Source: an uncultured Eggerthella sp. (GTDB lineage Bacteria > Actinomycetota > Coriobacteriia > Coriobacteriales > Eggerthellaceae). Taken from it: a DNA stretch of 64,000 bases. A program made the translations under genes and the position numbers. Position 1 is the stretch's first letter, and every line of letters starts with the position of its first letter. Shown piece by piece: positions 27,079 to 34,680 of the stretch. The notes beneath the pieces are model-generated. The model did not search any database. It had not been told where the DNA came from and saw only the letters and a list, made by a program, of their open reading frames with translations. The stretch lies in contig CALLDI010000003.1 in the NCBI GenBank assembly GCA_937998355.1, forward strand, positions 17,129 through 81,128, read 5' to 3'.

Positions 27079-27630
27079 TTAGGCGTTCTTCTTAAAAGGA
27101 AAGCCCAAAGCATCCAGAAGTGCCTTGGCGCCCTCGTTGTTGTCGGACGTAGTGACGAACGTGATGTCCATACCACGCGTATGGTCCACCTTATCGTACT
27201 CGATTTCAGGGAAGATGAGCTGCTCGTTCAGACCCATGGTGTAATTTCCACGGCCATCGAAGCTGTTCGGATTCAGACCACGGAAGTCGCGCACGCGCGG
27301 AAGCGCGGTGGACATGAGGCGGTCGAAGAACTCCCACATACGATCGCCACGGAGAGTAACCTTAGCGCCGATCGCCTGACCTTCACGCAGATGGAAGCCT
27401 GCGATGGACTTCTTAGCGCGCGTGATCATGGGCTGCTGACCAGTGATGACACGAAGGTCCGCCAGTGCGCCGTCGAGCAGCTTGGAATCGCCCGCTGCGC
27501 GGCCCACGCCCATGTTCACCACGATCTTCTCGAGACGGGGAACCTGATTGACGTTGGTCAAGCCGAGTTCTTTGAAGAGCTGGTCCTTGACCTCTTTGTT
27601 GTACTTTTCCTTCAAACGAGGAGTAGCCAT
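27079..27630 (-). CDS. rplE: 50S ribosomal protein L5
   Basis: 183 aa from the ATG at 27630 (MATPRLKEKYNKEV), with AAGAAAGG upstream; the longer frame reads through hairpin-rich spacer and is rejected. Core motifs PRLEKIVVNMGVG and GLNEQLIFPEIEYDKVDHTRGMDITFVTT are typical. L5 binds 5S rRNA and bridges the subunits. Confidence 0.97.
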   Translation of the reverse strand: MATPRLKEKYNKEVKDQLFKELGLTNVNQVPRLEKIVVNMGVGRAAGDSKLLDGALADLRVITGQQPMITRAKKSIAGFHLREGQAIGAKVTLRGDRMWEFFDRLMSTALPRVRDFRGLNPNSFDGRGNYTMGLNEQLIFPEIEYDKVDHTRGMDITFVTTSDNNEGAKALLDALGFPFKKNA

Positions 27631-27651
27631 AGTGTGCTTACCTTTCTTCGA

Positions 27652-27872
27652 TGAATTAAACGCAGGATTTCCGACCCTGCGTCCCTCAAGATCTCCTTGA
27701 GGGCCATGATCCGCTCTCCTATCGGAGGGCGACTGTTCGTGAATTCTGATCAAAAGAATTCACCATAGTAAGAAGTTTCGCGGTGCTTCTTATTGCCGGG
27801 TCTTCAGGCCGAGTTGGCTTCGTCCAACGAAGAGCCTGAAGTTAGCAGCAAGAAGAAGTGCATTCGGAACTT
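27652..27872 (-). other. hairpin-rich spacer between rplX and rplE
   Basis: Within 240 nt there are at least five stems in a row: ACGCAGG/CCTGCGT (27660-27682), CCCTCAAG/CTTGAGGG (27683-27703), CGCTCTCC/GGAGGGCG (27712-27731), GTGAATTCT/AGAATTCAC (27739-27763) and CTTCAGG/CCTGAAG (27802-27841). A weaker AGAAGT/ACTTCT stem overlaps the rplX stop. No gene is seen. None has a U-tract, so the structure probably acts in RNA processing, stability or translational control. Confidence 0.75.
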
Positions 27873-28190
27873 CTAGTCGATGTCTGCGCCACACTTGTTG
27901 CAGACTCGAACCTTCTTACCATCTTCACGACGCGTATTGATGCGCGTGGGCTTCTTGCAAGAGGGGCAGACGATCTGCACGTTGGAGACGTGGATCGGAG
28001 CCTCCATCTCGGAGATGCCGCCGGAAGGATTCGCCTGAGTCGGGCGAAGGTGCTTCTTGACCACGTTCACCTTCTCGACGGAAACGCGCTGCTTCTGCGG
28101 GAAGGCTTCCAGAACGACGCCTTCTGCGCCAGCATCCTTACCAGTGAGAACCTTGACGCGGTCGCCCTTCTTGATGTTCATCTTAGTCAT
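27873..28190 (-). CDS. rplX: 50S ribosomal protein L24 (zinc-ribbon form)
   Basis: 105 aa. The KOW motif KKGDRVKVLTGKDAGAEGVVL is near the N-terminus. The C-terminal part has CPSCKKPTR and CNKCG, so this is the zinc-binding variant of L24. L24 is an early assembly initiator on 23S rRNA. It follows rplN. Confidence 0.96.
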   Translation of the reverse strand: MTKMNIKKGDRVKVLTGKDAGAEGVVLEAFPQKQRVSVEKVNVVKKHLRPTQANPSGGISEMEAPIHVSNVQIVCPSCKKPTRINTRREDGKKVRVCNKCGADID

Positions 28191-28203
28191 GTCCTTAACC
28201 CCC

Positions 28204-28572
28204 TTACAGCGTTTCCGGTGCCAAAGACACGATCTTCATGTACTTCTTATCGCGGAGCTCGCGTGCGACCGGACCGAAGATACGGGTGCCACGAGGAGCA
28301 CCGTTCGCGTCGATGACCACAGCTGCGTTCTGGTCGAACTTGATGTAGCTGCCATCGTTGCGGCGAACTTCCTTCTTTACGCGAACGACGACGCAACGTA
28401 CGACTTCGCCTTTTTTGATATTGCCATTCGGCATCGCTTCCTTGACGCTGCAAACGATAACGTCACCGAGGCCAGCATAGCGGCGCTTCGAGCCACCGAG
28501 GACCTTGATGCACTGCACCTTACGGGCGCCGGAGTTATCGGCAACGGAAAGCATGCTCTGCATTTGAATCAT
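28204..28572 (-). CDS. rplN: 50S ribosomal protein L14
   Basis: 122 aa. MIQMQSMLSVADNSGARKVQCIKVLGGSKRRYAGLGD is the standard L14 opening, and RGTRIFGPVARELRDKKYMKIVSLAPETL the standard end. It sits at the interface with 16S rRNA. Confidence 0.98.
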   Translation of the reverse strand: MIQMQSMLSVADNSGARKVQCIKVLGGSKRRYAGLGDVIVCSVKEAMPNGNIKKGEVVRCVVVRVKKEVRRNDGSYIKFDQNAAVVIDANGAPRGTRIFGPVARELRDKKYMKIVSLAPETL

Positions 28573-28614
28573 GTGCTTACCCTTTCGATATAGCCAAGTA
28601 GTAACGCGGGGTTA

Positions 28615-28875
28615 CTACTTAGCCTTCTCTACGATCTCAAGGAGACGCCAGCGCTTCATCTTGGACAGAGGACGGGTCTCCATAACGGTTACAACGTCTC
28701 CTACGCCTGCGTCGTTGTTCTCGTCATGAGCGTGGAGCTTCTTGGTGCTGTTCACCATCTTGCCGTAGACCGGATGGGGCTTACGTTCGGTGATCTCTAC
28801 AACACACGTTTTGTCACCAGATGCGCTTACAACTACGCCCTGGCGAACTTTACGAGAATTGCGTTCTTCAGCCAT
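28615..28875 (-). CDS. rpsQ: 30S ribosomal protein S17
   Basis: 86 aa. RKVRQGVVVSASGDKTCVVEITERKPHPVYGKMVNSTKKLHAHDE is the OB-fold of S17, an early 16S rRNA binder. Order rpmC-rpsQ-rplN is canonical. Confidence 0.97.
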   Translation of the reverse strand: MAEERNSRKVRQGVVVSASGDKTCVVEITERKPHPVYGKMVNSTKKLHAHDENNDAGVGDVVTVMETRPLSKMKRWRLLEIVEKAK

Positions 28876-28906
28876 TATTCTCTACCTTTCTTACAGTTCG
28901 CGTGAG

Positions 28907-29101
28907 CTATGCGCTCATCTCACGGGCGCGCATCTCGGTTTGGATGCGAGCGATGTCCTTCTTGACTTCCTTGACACGGGCAGTGTTGTCGAGCTGGCCC
29001 GTTGCCATCTGGAAACGCAGATTGAAAAGCTCTGCGCGCGCTTCTTTGAGCTTCGACTGCAGATCGTCAGCCGAAAGTGCGCGGATCTCTACTGCTTTCA
29101 T
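28907..29101 (-). CDS. rpmC: 50S ribosomal protein L29
   Basis: 64 aa, two helices: MKAVEIRALSADDLQSKLKEARAELFNLRFQMATGQL and the second ending QTEMRAREMSA. L29 lies at the polypeptide exit and helps dock SRP and trigger factor. The start immediately follows the rplP stop. Confidence 0.97.
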   Translation of the reverse strand: MKAVEIRALSADDLQSKLKEARAELFNLRFQMATGQLDNTARVKEVKKDIARIQTEMRAREMSA

Positions 29102-29521
29102 TTATTCCTGCCCTTCTTCACGCTGAACGATCTTGCACTTGATGGGCAACTTGTTGATCGCGAGGCGGAGTGCATCACGTGCGGTCTCTTCATCGACACC
29201 GTCGATCTCGAACATGATACGACCAGGCTTCACGACCGCTACCCAACCTTCAGGGTTACCTTTACCCTTACCCATGCGGGTCTCAGCGGGCTTCTTGGTG
29301 ATGGGCTTGTCCGGGAAGATGGTGATCCATACGTTACCGGTACGGTTCATACGACGGGTCATCGCGATACGAGCAGCCTCGATCTGGCGGTTGGTGATCC
29401 AGTGGCGATCGAGCGCCTGGATGCCCCACTTGCCGAAGTTGAGCTGGGTGCCGCCCTTGGCGTTACCCTTCATCGAACCACGCTGTACCTTACGATGCTT
29501 GACGCGCTTTGGTACTAACAT
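29102..29521 (-). CDS. rplP: 50S ribosomal protein L16
   Basis: 139 aa. MLVPKRVKHRKVQRGSMKGNAKGGTQLNFGKWGIQAL is diagnostic, and GKGKGNPEGWVAVVKPGRIMFEI follows. L16 contacts the A-site tRNA. Its start overlaps the rpsC stop by one base. Confidence 0.98.
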   Translation of the reverse strand: MLVPKRVKHRKVQRGSMKGNAKGGTQLNFGKWGIQALDRHWITNRQIEAARIAMTRRMNRTGNVWITIFPDKPITKKPAETRMGKGKGNPEGWVAVVKPGRIMFEIDGVDEETARDALRLAINKLPIKCKIVQREEGQE

Positions 29522-30231
29522 TATTTATCACCCCTGTCGTTGTTGCGACGACGGCCGCGATTTGGACGAGATGAACCTTCCAGAGCAGGCTGAGGAGCCT
29601 TCTGACCAGGAAGAACTTCACCGTGATAGACCCATACCTGAACGCCGATCGAACCCATGGTGGTAGCTGCGGTAGCGAAACCGTAGTCGATCTTGGCGCG
29701 GAGGGTGTGCAGCGGCACGCGGCCTTCGCGATACCACTCGCGGCGGCTCATCTCAGCGCCACCGAGACGACCGGAGCACTGGATACGGATGCCTTTAGCG
29801 CCGCTCTTCATTGCGGACTGGACCGCCTTGCGCATAGCGCGACGGAATGCGACACGATTCTCGAGCTGCTCTGCGACGGACTGAGCGATGAGCACAGCGT
29901 CGAGTTCCGGACGCTTGACTTCGATGACCTCGACCGAAACGGTGCCGTTAGCGATCTGGTTGAGCTTCTTGCGAAGCGCGTCGACCTCTGCACCCTTCTT
30001 GCCGATGACCACGCCAGGACGAGACGTGGTGATGATGACCTTGATCTTGTCGCCAGCGCGCTCGATCTCTACGCGAGATACGGCAGCGTGTGCCAGCTGC
30101 TTGTCCAAGAACTTGCGGATGGCCAGGTCATTCTCAAGGTTTTTCGCATAGTCTTTATCTGAATACCAGCGGCTGCGCCAGTCTTCCGTGATACCGAGGC
30201 GGAAGCCGGTAGGGCTAACTTTCTGACCCAT
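29521..30231 (-). CDS. rpsC: 30S ribosomal protein S3
   Basis: 236 aa. MGQKVSPTGFRLGITEDWRSRWYSDKDYAKNLEND opens the protein, and the KH domain shows SRPGVVIGKKGAEVDALRKKL. The C-terminal tail is basic (RPNRGRRRNNDRGDK). S3 lines the mRNA entry tunnel. Confidence 0.98.
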   Translation of the reverse strand: MGQKVSPTGFRLGITEDWRSRWYSDKDYAKNLENDLAIRKFLDKQLAHAAVSRVEIERAGDKIKVIITTSRPGVVIGKKGAEVDALRKKLNQIANGTVSVEVIEVKRPELDAVLIAQSVAEQLENRVAFRRAMRKAVQSAMKSGAKGIRIQCSGRLGGAEMSRREWYREGRVPLHTLRAKIDYGFATAATTMGSIGVQVWVYHGEVLPGQKAPQPALEGSSRPNRGRRRNNDRGDK

Positions 30232-30232
30232 A

Positions 30233-30574
30233 CTATGCCTCCTCTCCGTTAGATACGATGATGGTGATGTGGCTGGTGCGCTTACGGATGCGAGATGCGG
30301 AACCCTTCGCGCGCGGACGAATGCGCTTCATGGTGGGGCCTTCATCTGCATAGCATGCAGCGACGACGAGCCTATCGGGATTGGTGAGACCCTTCTGAGC
30401 TGCGTTTGCGACAGCGGAGTTCAGGGTCTTTTCGATGATCTCTGCTACGGCGCGGTTGGTGAAGCGCAGGATCTCCTGTGCCTTGACAACGTTCTTGCCG
30501 CGAATCTGGTCGAGCACGATGCGTGCTTTACGAGGTGAAACGCGTACGTAGCGAGTTACTGCTCTAGCTTCCAT
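30233..30574 (-). CDS. rplV: 50S ribosomal protein L22
   Basis: 113 aa. MEARAVTRYVRVSPRKARIVLDQIRGKNVVKAQEIL and the beta-hairpin tip KRIRPRAKGSASRIRKRTSHITI reach into the exit tunnel. It follows rpsS after 13 nt. Confidence 0.98.
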   Translation of the reverse strand: MEARAVTRYVRVSPRKARIVLDQIRGKNVVKAQEILRFTNRAVAEIIEKTLNSAVANAAQKGLTNPDRLVVAACYADEGPTMKRIRPRAKGSASRIRKRTSHITIIVSNGEEA

Positions 30575-30587
30575 GTTTCACCCTTTC

Positions 30588-30845
30588 TTATTTGTCGTGA
30601 CCGCGGAAGGTACGAGTCGGAGCGAATTCTCCGAGCTTGTGACCGACCATGGATTCGGTTACATAAACAGGTACGTGCTTGCGACCATCGTGCACTGCAA
30701 TGGTGTGACCAACCATTTCAGGGAAGATGGTGGAAGAACGGGACCAGGTCTTGATGACGTGCTTTTCGCCTGCTTCGTTCATCGCAACGATGCGATCAAG
30801 CAGACGCGGCTCAACGTAGGGGCCCTTTTTCAAACTTCTACTCAA
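30588..30845 (-). CDS. rpsS: 30S ribosomal protein S19
   Basis: 85 aa. MSRSLKKGPYVEPRLLDRIVAMNEAGEKHVIKTWSRSSTIFPEMVG is unmistakable, and it ends with the usual HKLGEFAPTRTFRGHDK. S19 sits in the 30S head. Confidence 0.98.
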   Translation of the reverse strand: MSRSLKKGPYVEPRLLDRIVAMNEAGEKHVIKTWSRSSTIFPEMVGHTIAVHDGRKHVPVYVTESMVGHKLGEFAPTRTFRGHDK

Positions 30846-30867
30846 TGTTTCTCCTAAAACCTAAGCG

Positions 30868-31698
30868 CTACTTCTTGCGACGACGGATGATCAGGCGGCT
30901 CGAAGCCTTCTTGGGGTTGCGCGTGCGATGACCCTTGGTAGGAACGCCCCAAGGAGTGACCGGGTGACGACCAGAGGACTTGTTCTTACCTTCACCACCA
31001 CCGTGGGGATGGTCGACCGGGTTCATGACCGTACCACGAACGCTGGGGCGGATGCCCTTCCAGCGGTTACGGCCCGCTTTACCGATCTTGATGTTGCCAT
31101 GCTCTGCGTTGCCGACTTCGCCGACGGTTGCGCGGCAGGTGACGAGAACGCGACGCATTTCAGAGGAAGGCATGCGCAGGATAGCGTAGTCGCCTTCCTT
31201 ACCCATGAGCTGGATGCTGGTGCCAGCGCTGCGAGCGAGCGCGGCGCCACGGCCTGGCTGAAGCTCGACCGCATGGACGAGCGTACCTACCGGGATAGCA
31301 GAGAGCGGCAGTGCATTGCCGGGCTTGATGTCTGCTTCGGTGCCGGAGATGATGGTGTCTCCAACGTTCAAACCACGAGGATGAAGGATGTAGCGCTTCT
31401 CGCCGTCTGCATAGTGGAGCAGCGCGATGCGAGCGGAGCGGTTCGGATCGTATTCGATGGTCGCGACCTTGGCGGGGATACCGTCCTTGTTGCGCTTGAA
31501 ATCGATCACGCGATAACGGCGCTTGACGCCGCCACCCTGATGGCGGGTGGTGATTCGACCGTTGTTGTTACGGCCAGCCTTCTTAGGCAGAGGACGCAGC
31601 AGAGACTTTTCCGGAGTAGTGCTGGTGATGTCAGCAAAATCGGAAACAGTCTGGAAGCGCCTGCCGGGGCTCGTGGGCTTGTACTGTTTTACTCCCAT
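30868..31698 (-). CDS. rplB: 50S ribosomal protein L2
   Basis: 276 aa from the ATG at 31698 (MGVKQYKPTSPGRRFQTVSDFADI), preceded by AAAGGAAAAAA. PVDHPHGGGEGKNKSSGRHPVTPWG contains the conserved histidine of the peptidyl-transferase region. In most bacteria rplB directly follows rplW. Here rplW is 4.7 kb upstream and rplB has its own promoter at 31852-31880. Confidence 0.98.
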   Translation of the reverse strand: MGVKQYKPTSPGRRFQTVSDFADITSTTPEKSLLRPLPKKAGRNNNGRITTRHQGGGVKRRYRVIDFKRNKDGIPAKVATIEYDPNRSARIALLHYADGEKRYILHPRGLNVGDTIISGTEADIKPGNALPLSAIPVGTLVHAVELQPGRGAALARSAGTSIQLMGKEGDYAILRMPSSEMRRVLVTCRATVGEVGNAEHGNIKIGKAGRNRWKGIRPSVRGTVMNPVDHPHGGGEGKNKSSGRHPVTPWGVPTKGHRTRNPKKASSRLIIRRRKK

Positions 31699-31807
31699 TT
31701 TTTTCCTTTCTACGGGATGAGCCGAATTGCTCAACCCTCTTTTCCTGTGTGGACTCCATCACCGCCAAGGTTCCTTTTGGGAGAAAGAAACCGACGATTC
31801 CGAGTTT

Positions 31808-31829
31808 CCACGCGTCCGGGTGTATCCAT
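31808..31829 (-). repeat. 22-nt motif shared by rplB leader and rpsL promoter region
   Basis: CCACGCGTCCGGGTGTATCC plus AT (plus-strand reading) lies in the rplB leader. It recurs with one change at 41540-41561, next to the rpsL -35 box. It may be a regulatory site or the remnant of a duplicated upstream region. Confidence 0.6.
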
Positions 31830-31851
31830 ACAGAGTCAGACGCAAATGAAA

Positions 31852-31880
31852 AGTATACGAGTGTTGAGTGGGAGTTTCAA
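31852..31880 (-). promoter_or_regulatory. promoter of the rplB-adk ribosomal block
   Basis: TTGAAA, a 17-nt spacer and TATACT on the minus strand, about 150 nt upstream of the rplB start. It explains how rplB and the genes after it are expressed despite the break in the S10 operon. Confidence 0.8.
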
Positions 31881-31933
31881 GGAAATCTTTTTTACGAACG
31901 AACGCCACGGTGAATGGTCTTGAACGAACGTGG

Positions 31934-31992
31934 GGAGGGGCATGCTCCTACAGCTGCTCGCCTACTGTAGGATCTAGGAGCATCTTGCTTGG
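31934..31992. repeat. family 3 element, copy 2
   Basis: The 26 bases 31936-31961 are identical to 19506-19531. Here the outer 20-bp inverted repeat is missing. The sequence instead folds as ATGCTCCTACAG against CTGTAGGA and GGAGCAT. Confidence 0.75.
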
Positions 31993-32026
31993 TCTTCTTC
32001 TTCAAAACGGCTCGATCGCGTTATTT

Positions 32027-32175
32027 GGCATTAATTTTCGTTCTTAACTTTTCTTGGCACAAGTGATAGATTGCTGAACTGGTGTTTTGCAATATCTCGC
32101 TTGATATCTGGCTGACCGACCAACTTTTCGGCTACCAATATATCGAAATACCGCATAAGAACGTGATTTTTTGCC
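32027..32175. repeat. inverted-arm intergenic element, copy F (diverged)
   Basis: Left arm 32027-32048 (GGCATTAATTTTCGTTCTTA) and inverted right arm 32154-32175 (TAAGAACGTGATTTTTTGCC). Both arms carry CGTTCTTA where other copies have CGTTCGTA. The region 31993-32340 shows no gene. Confidence 0.55.
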
Positions 32176-32296
32176 CGAAATCCGCTTTTAGCCGATCAGC
32201 CTATGCCTTTCGGTATCGCGCACGATAGCGTCATGATCATCAGGTGTTACATGCGAGATGAATCGTTCATTCGGCATCATGCCTGGTCATTACCTC

Positions 32297-32346
32297 GCTT
32301 GCCACACCGCATCAAATCAATATCCGCTCGCCCAACGCCATCAATC
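32297..32346 (-). repeat. two-copy direct repeat at the stop codon of the 112-aa gene
   Basis: Two approximately 22-bp units on the minus strand (GATTGATGGCGTTGGGCGAG with C, and GATTTGATGCGGTGTGGCAA with GC). The first includes the TGA stop. About 17 positions agree. Same layout as the larger arrays, but weaker. Confidence 0.4.
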
Positions 32347-32679
32347 CCAGGGGTTCTCTTCGAAGAGCGGGCGAGTGTCGGGGGCATCCGCGTAGGGATG
32401 ATAGCCGTCGTCGTCTTCGGTGATGTCGCGAAACTGCGGTTCCCTCACGGAACGAGTGGTCGTATTCCCCGCAAACCCCTTCTTCGGCGGCGTCTCTTCT
32501 GCGGGCCTCTTTTCCGTGAATTCTCCTTCGTTCGTTGCAACAGTTCGTTGCTCCGCATCCGATCGCACTTGCTGCGACGGCAGTGGCGTGATGACCGGCT
32601 TGAGCGTGTAAGGCTTCGCATCGTGCGACCGTGGACTCGGGTGCGAAACGTCGTGGGGCTGGTTCGATTCGTCAGACAT
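32341..32679 (-). CDS. hypothetical protein, probably disordered
   Basis: 112 aa, rich in Pro, Ser, Thr, Glu and Asp, with no hydrophobic segment: MSDESNQPHDVSHPSPRSHD at the start and PYADAPDTRPLFEENPWD at the end. I recognise no family. It starts 7 nt after the methyltransferase stop, so the two are likely cotranscribed. Intrinsically disordered throughout by composition; it could be a spurious frame, but the close spacing favours a real gene. Confidence 0.5.
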   Translation of the reverse strand: MSDESNQPHDVSHPSPRSHDAKPYTLKPVITPLPSQQVRSDAEQRTVATNEGEFTEKRPAEETPPKKGFAGNTTTRSVREPQFRDITEDDDGYHPYADAPDTRPLFEENPWD

Positions 32680-32686
32680 GAGACCC

Positions 32687-33448
32687 CTACCCTTCAGCCT
32701 TGATGGCTTTCATGCGCAAGCGCACGTAGTCGGCGTACCAAACGCCGTCGACGAAGAGCTGCGCGCGCACCGACTCGACCGCTTCGCGGATGATCTCTTC
32801 ACGGGCTGCATCATCTATGCCAGCGAACGCGCTCTGCTGGAACGTGCGGATCCAATCGGCAAGGCCGTCGTCACCGGAAAGCGGTGTGAAACGGTCGAAG
32901 AGCGTCGCGAACGCGACCCTGAAACCCGCAGCTTCCAGCATCGTGGCGTATTCGCCGATGGTCGGGAAATACTGCGGAACGCGATAGGAAAGACCGCGCT
33001 TGGCGAACGCTTCTGCGAGCGCGCTATGAATAAGATGCGCGTTGCCGAAACCGCCGCATTCGAAGACGAACTGACCGCCCGACACGAGCGCGCGGGCGAC
33101 CGATGCGAGCACCGCAGGCTGATCCTCCTTGCCGATCCAGTGGAGCACGGCGTTCGAGAAGATCGCGTCGACCGGCTCGTCCAGCGTGAAATCGATGGCG
33201 TTCGCCTGCGTGAAGGGCAGATCGGGATAGGCGGCCTTAGCACCCGCGATCATCTCCGCGGAATCGTCGAGGCCCTGCGCGCGATACCCGCGCGCCTCGA
33301 GCGCCTTGGTGAGCACACCGTTACCGCAGCCCAGGTCGAGCACGCGCGCACCCGGTTCAGCATCGAGCAGATCGAGGACCTCTTCACCGTATTCGTGAAC
33401 GAACGAGAAGTTGTTCTCGTAATGCTCTTCATCCCAGGTGATGTTCAT
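32687..33448 (-). CDS. class I SAM-dependent methyltransferase
   Basis: 253 aa. Motif I ARVLDLGCGNGVLTKALEARG binds S-adenosylmethionine, GLDDSAEMIAGAKAAYP is motif II, and DAIFSNAVLHWIG resembles motif IV. The C-terminal part (FPTIGEYATMLEAAGFRVAFATLFDRFTPL) resembles trans-aconitate or ubiquinone/menaquinone-type small-molecule methyltransferases. Substrate unknown. It lies in the segment that splits the S10 operon, followed by the 112-aa gene. Confidence 0.85.
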   Translation of the reverse strand: MNITWDEEHYENNFSFVHEYGEEVLDLLDAEPGARVLDLGCGNGVLTKALEARGYRAQGLDDSAEMIAGAKAAYPDLPFTQANAIDFTLDEPVDAIFSNAVLHWIGKEDQPAVLASVARALVSGGQFVFECGGFGNAHLIHSALAEAFAKRGLSYRVPQYFPTIGEYATMLEAAGFRVAFATLFDRFTPLSGDDGLADWIRTFQQSAFAGIDDAAREEIIREAVESVRAQLFVDGVWYADYVRLRMKAIKAEG

Positions 33449-33607
33449 ACTGATCCCCTTTCATGCTCGTGTTCGATCCGTCGTTCGCGTGGCACCATTC
33501 GCGATGCGAAGCTTCATCGTATCGAACGAGTCGCGGCCACGCTTTGAACGATAGCAGAATATTGATGACAAGTAGGCCACCTTCCGTACGCGGGCGCGGA
33601 TTTTTGC

Positions 33608-33613
33608 TACTCT
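33608..33613 (+). promoter_or_regulatory. candidate -10 element for the solitary atpG
   Basis: TGCTACTCT on the plus strand (extended -10 form), 32 nt before the ATG at 33645. No clear -35 box. Confidence 0.35.
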
Positions 33614-33644
33614 AAGTCATGCAGGGGTACAGCTTGAGGGGGAT

Positions 33645-34592
33645 ATGGCGACACTGCATGACATATCTCGGCGAATCGCTTCGGTCGACTCGACGCGCAA
33701 GATCACGTCGACCATGGAGATGGTCGCGCGCACGAAGATCTTTCGTGCTCAGCGGCGCGTGCATCGCGCCGAACCCTACGCGCGCTTCATGCGCGAGATG
33801 CTCACGAACATGGCTGATGAATACGCCGAACCGGTGCCGCTCGCCACGCCGCATGACGAGGTGAAGAACACGCTCATCATCGTGATCGCGTCCGACCGCG
33901 GGCTTTGCGGGCACTTCAACAACGATGTGCTGCGCCTCGCTGAGCAGCGCATTCGCACCTGCCAGAAGGAAGGCAAGCATTTCGAGTTGATCCTGTGCGG
34001 CAAGGTCGCCGTGAACTTCTTCAAATACAAAGGCTACACGCCCGTGCAGGCGTTCATCGATCAATCGGCATCGCCCACGGTCGAGCAGGCTGACGGCATC
34101 GCCGACTATCTGGTCGAATCCTATCTCGGAAACACGATCGACGAGGTGTTCGCGATCTACAACCACCACCGCGGTGCGCTCACGCAGATACCGGTCGAGT
34201 GGCGCTTGATGCCCATCGACATGGCCGCCTTCGATCCGCACCACGTGCATTTCGGACGGGGTGGCATCAGCGACAGAGACCCGCGCTTGAAACACCTGAT
34301 GGGCCGAATCGAATACGAACCGAATCGCGAATACGTGCTCGAGCGCATGCTGCCTGAATATCTGTCGGGATACGTGTACTACATGCTCATCAATTCTGCG
34401 GCGGGCGAACAGGTGGCGCGGCAGGTGGCCATGCGCAGCGCGACCGACAATGCCGACGAGATCCTGGGTGAGCTGAGGCTGCTCTACAACCACATGCGCC
34501 AAGATGCGATCACGACCGAGTTGAACGAGATCGTTGGCGGCGAAGAAGCGCTGGAAGACGAGCTGAGACCAAAGGCGCGCAAAACGTTCTAG
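33645..34592 (+). CDS. atpG: solitary F-type ATP synthase gamma subunit (AtpG)
   Basis: 315 aa, slightly longer than the usual 285-300. Both terminal helices that form the rotor coiled coil are present: RRIASVDSTRKITSTMEMVARTKI at the N-terminus and MRSATDNADEILGELRLLYNHMRQDAITTELNEIVGGEEAL at the C-terminus. TLIIVIASDRGLCGHFNNDVLR is also typical. No other ATP synthase gene lies nearby, which is unusual because atpG normally sits between atpA and atpD. The RBS is GAGGGGG. It may be the cell's only gamma gene, moved, or a paralogue. Confidence 0.88.
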   Translation: MATLHDISRRIASVDSTRKITSTMEMVARTKIFRAQRRVHRAEPYARFMREMLTNMADEYAEPVPLATPHDEVKNTLIIVIASDRGLCGHFNNDVLRLAEQRIRTCQKEGKHFELILCGKVAVNFFKYKGYTPVQAFIDQSASPTVEQADGIADYLVESYLGNTIDEVFAIYNHHRGALTQIPVEWRLMPIDMAAFDPHHVHFGRGGISDRDPRLKHLMGRIEYEPNREYVLERMLPEYLSGYVYYMLINSAAGEQVARQVAMRSATDNADEILGELRLLYNHMRQDAITTELNEIVGGEEALEDELRPKARKTF

Positions 34593-34603
34593 ACGCAGCG
34601 GCT

Positions 34604-34633
34604 CGATCGGCTTTCCGTGTTCGCAGCCGATCG
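34604..34633 (-). terminator. hairpin ending the nudC transcript
   Basis: CGATCGGCT and AGCCGATCG form a 9-bp stem about 40 nt downstream of the nudC stop, after a short tandem array. The tail is not U-rich. It also lies 12 nt after the atpG stop and could serve both convergent genes. Confidence 0.5.
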
Positions 34634-34634
34634 C

Positions 34635-34680
34635 GAGCGGGGCGCTCGAAGTGGTGCGCTCGAAGTAGTTCGCTCAAGCT
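34635..34680 (-). repeat. 14-bp tandem array at the nudC stop codon
   Basis: On the minus strand CTTGAGCGAACTA, CTTCGAGCGCACCA and CTTCGAGCGCCCCG follow one another. The first contains the TGA stop of nudC. Confidence 0.65.

Noticed and set aside
33612..34502. 296-codon minus-strand frame over atpG
   Set aside because: The plus-strand protein is a clear ATP synthase gamma subunit; the antisense frame is a shadow.
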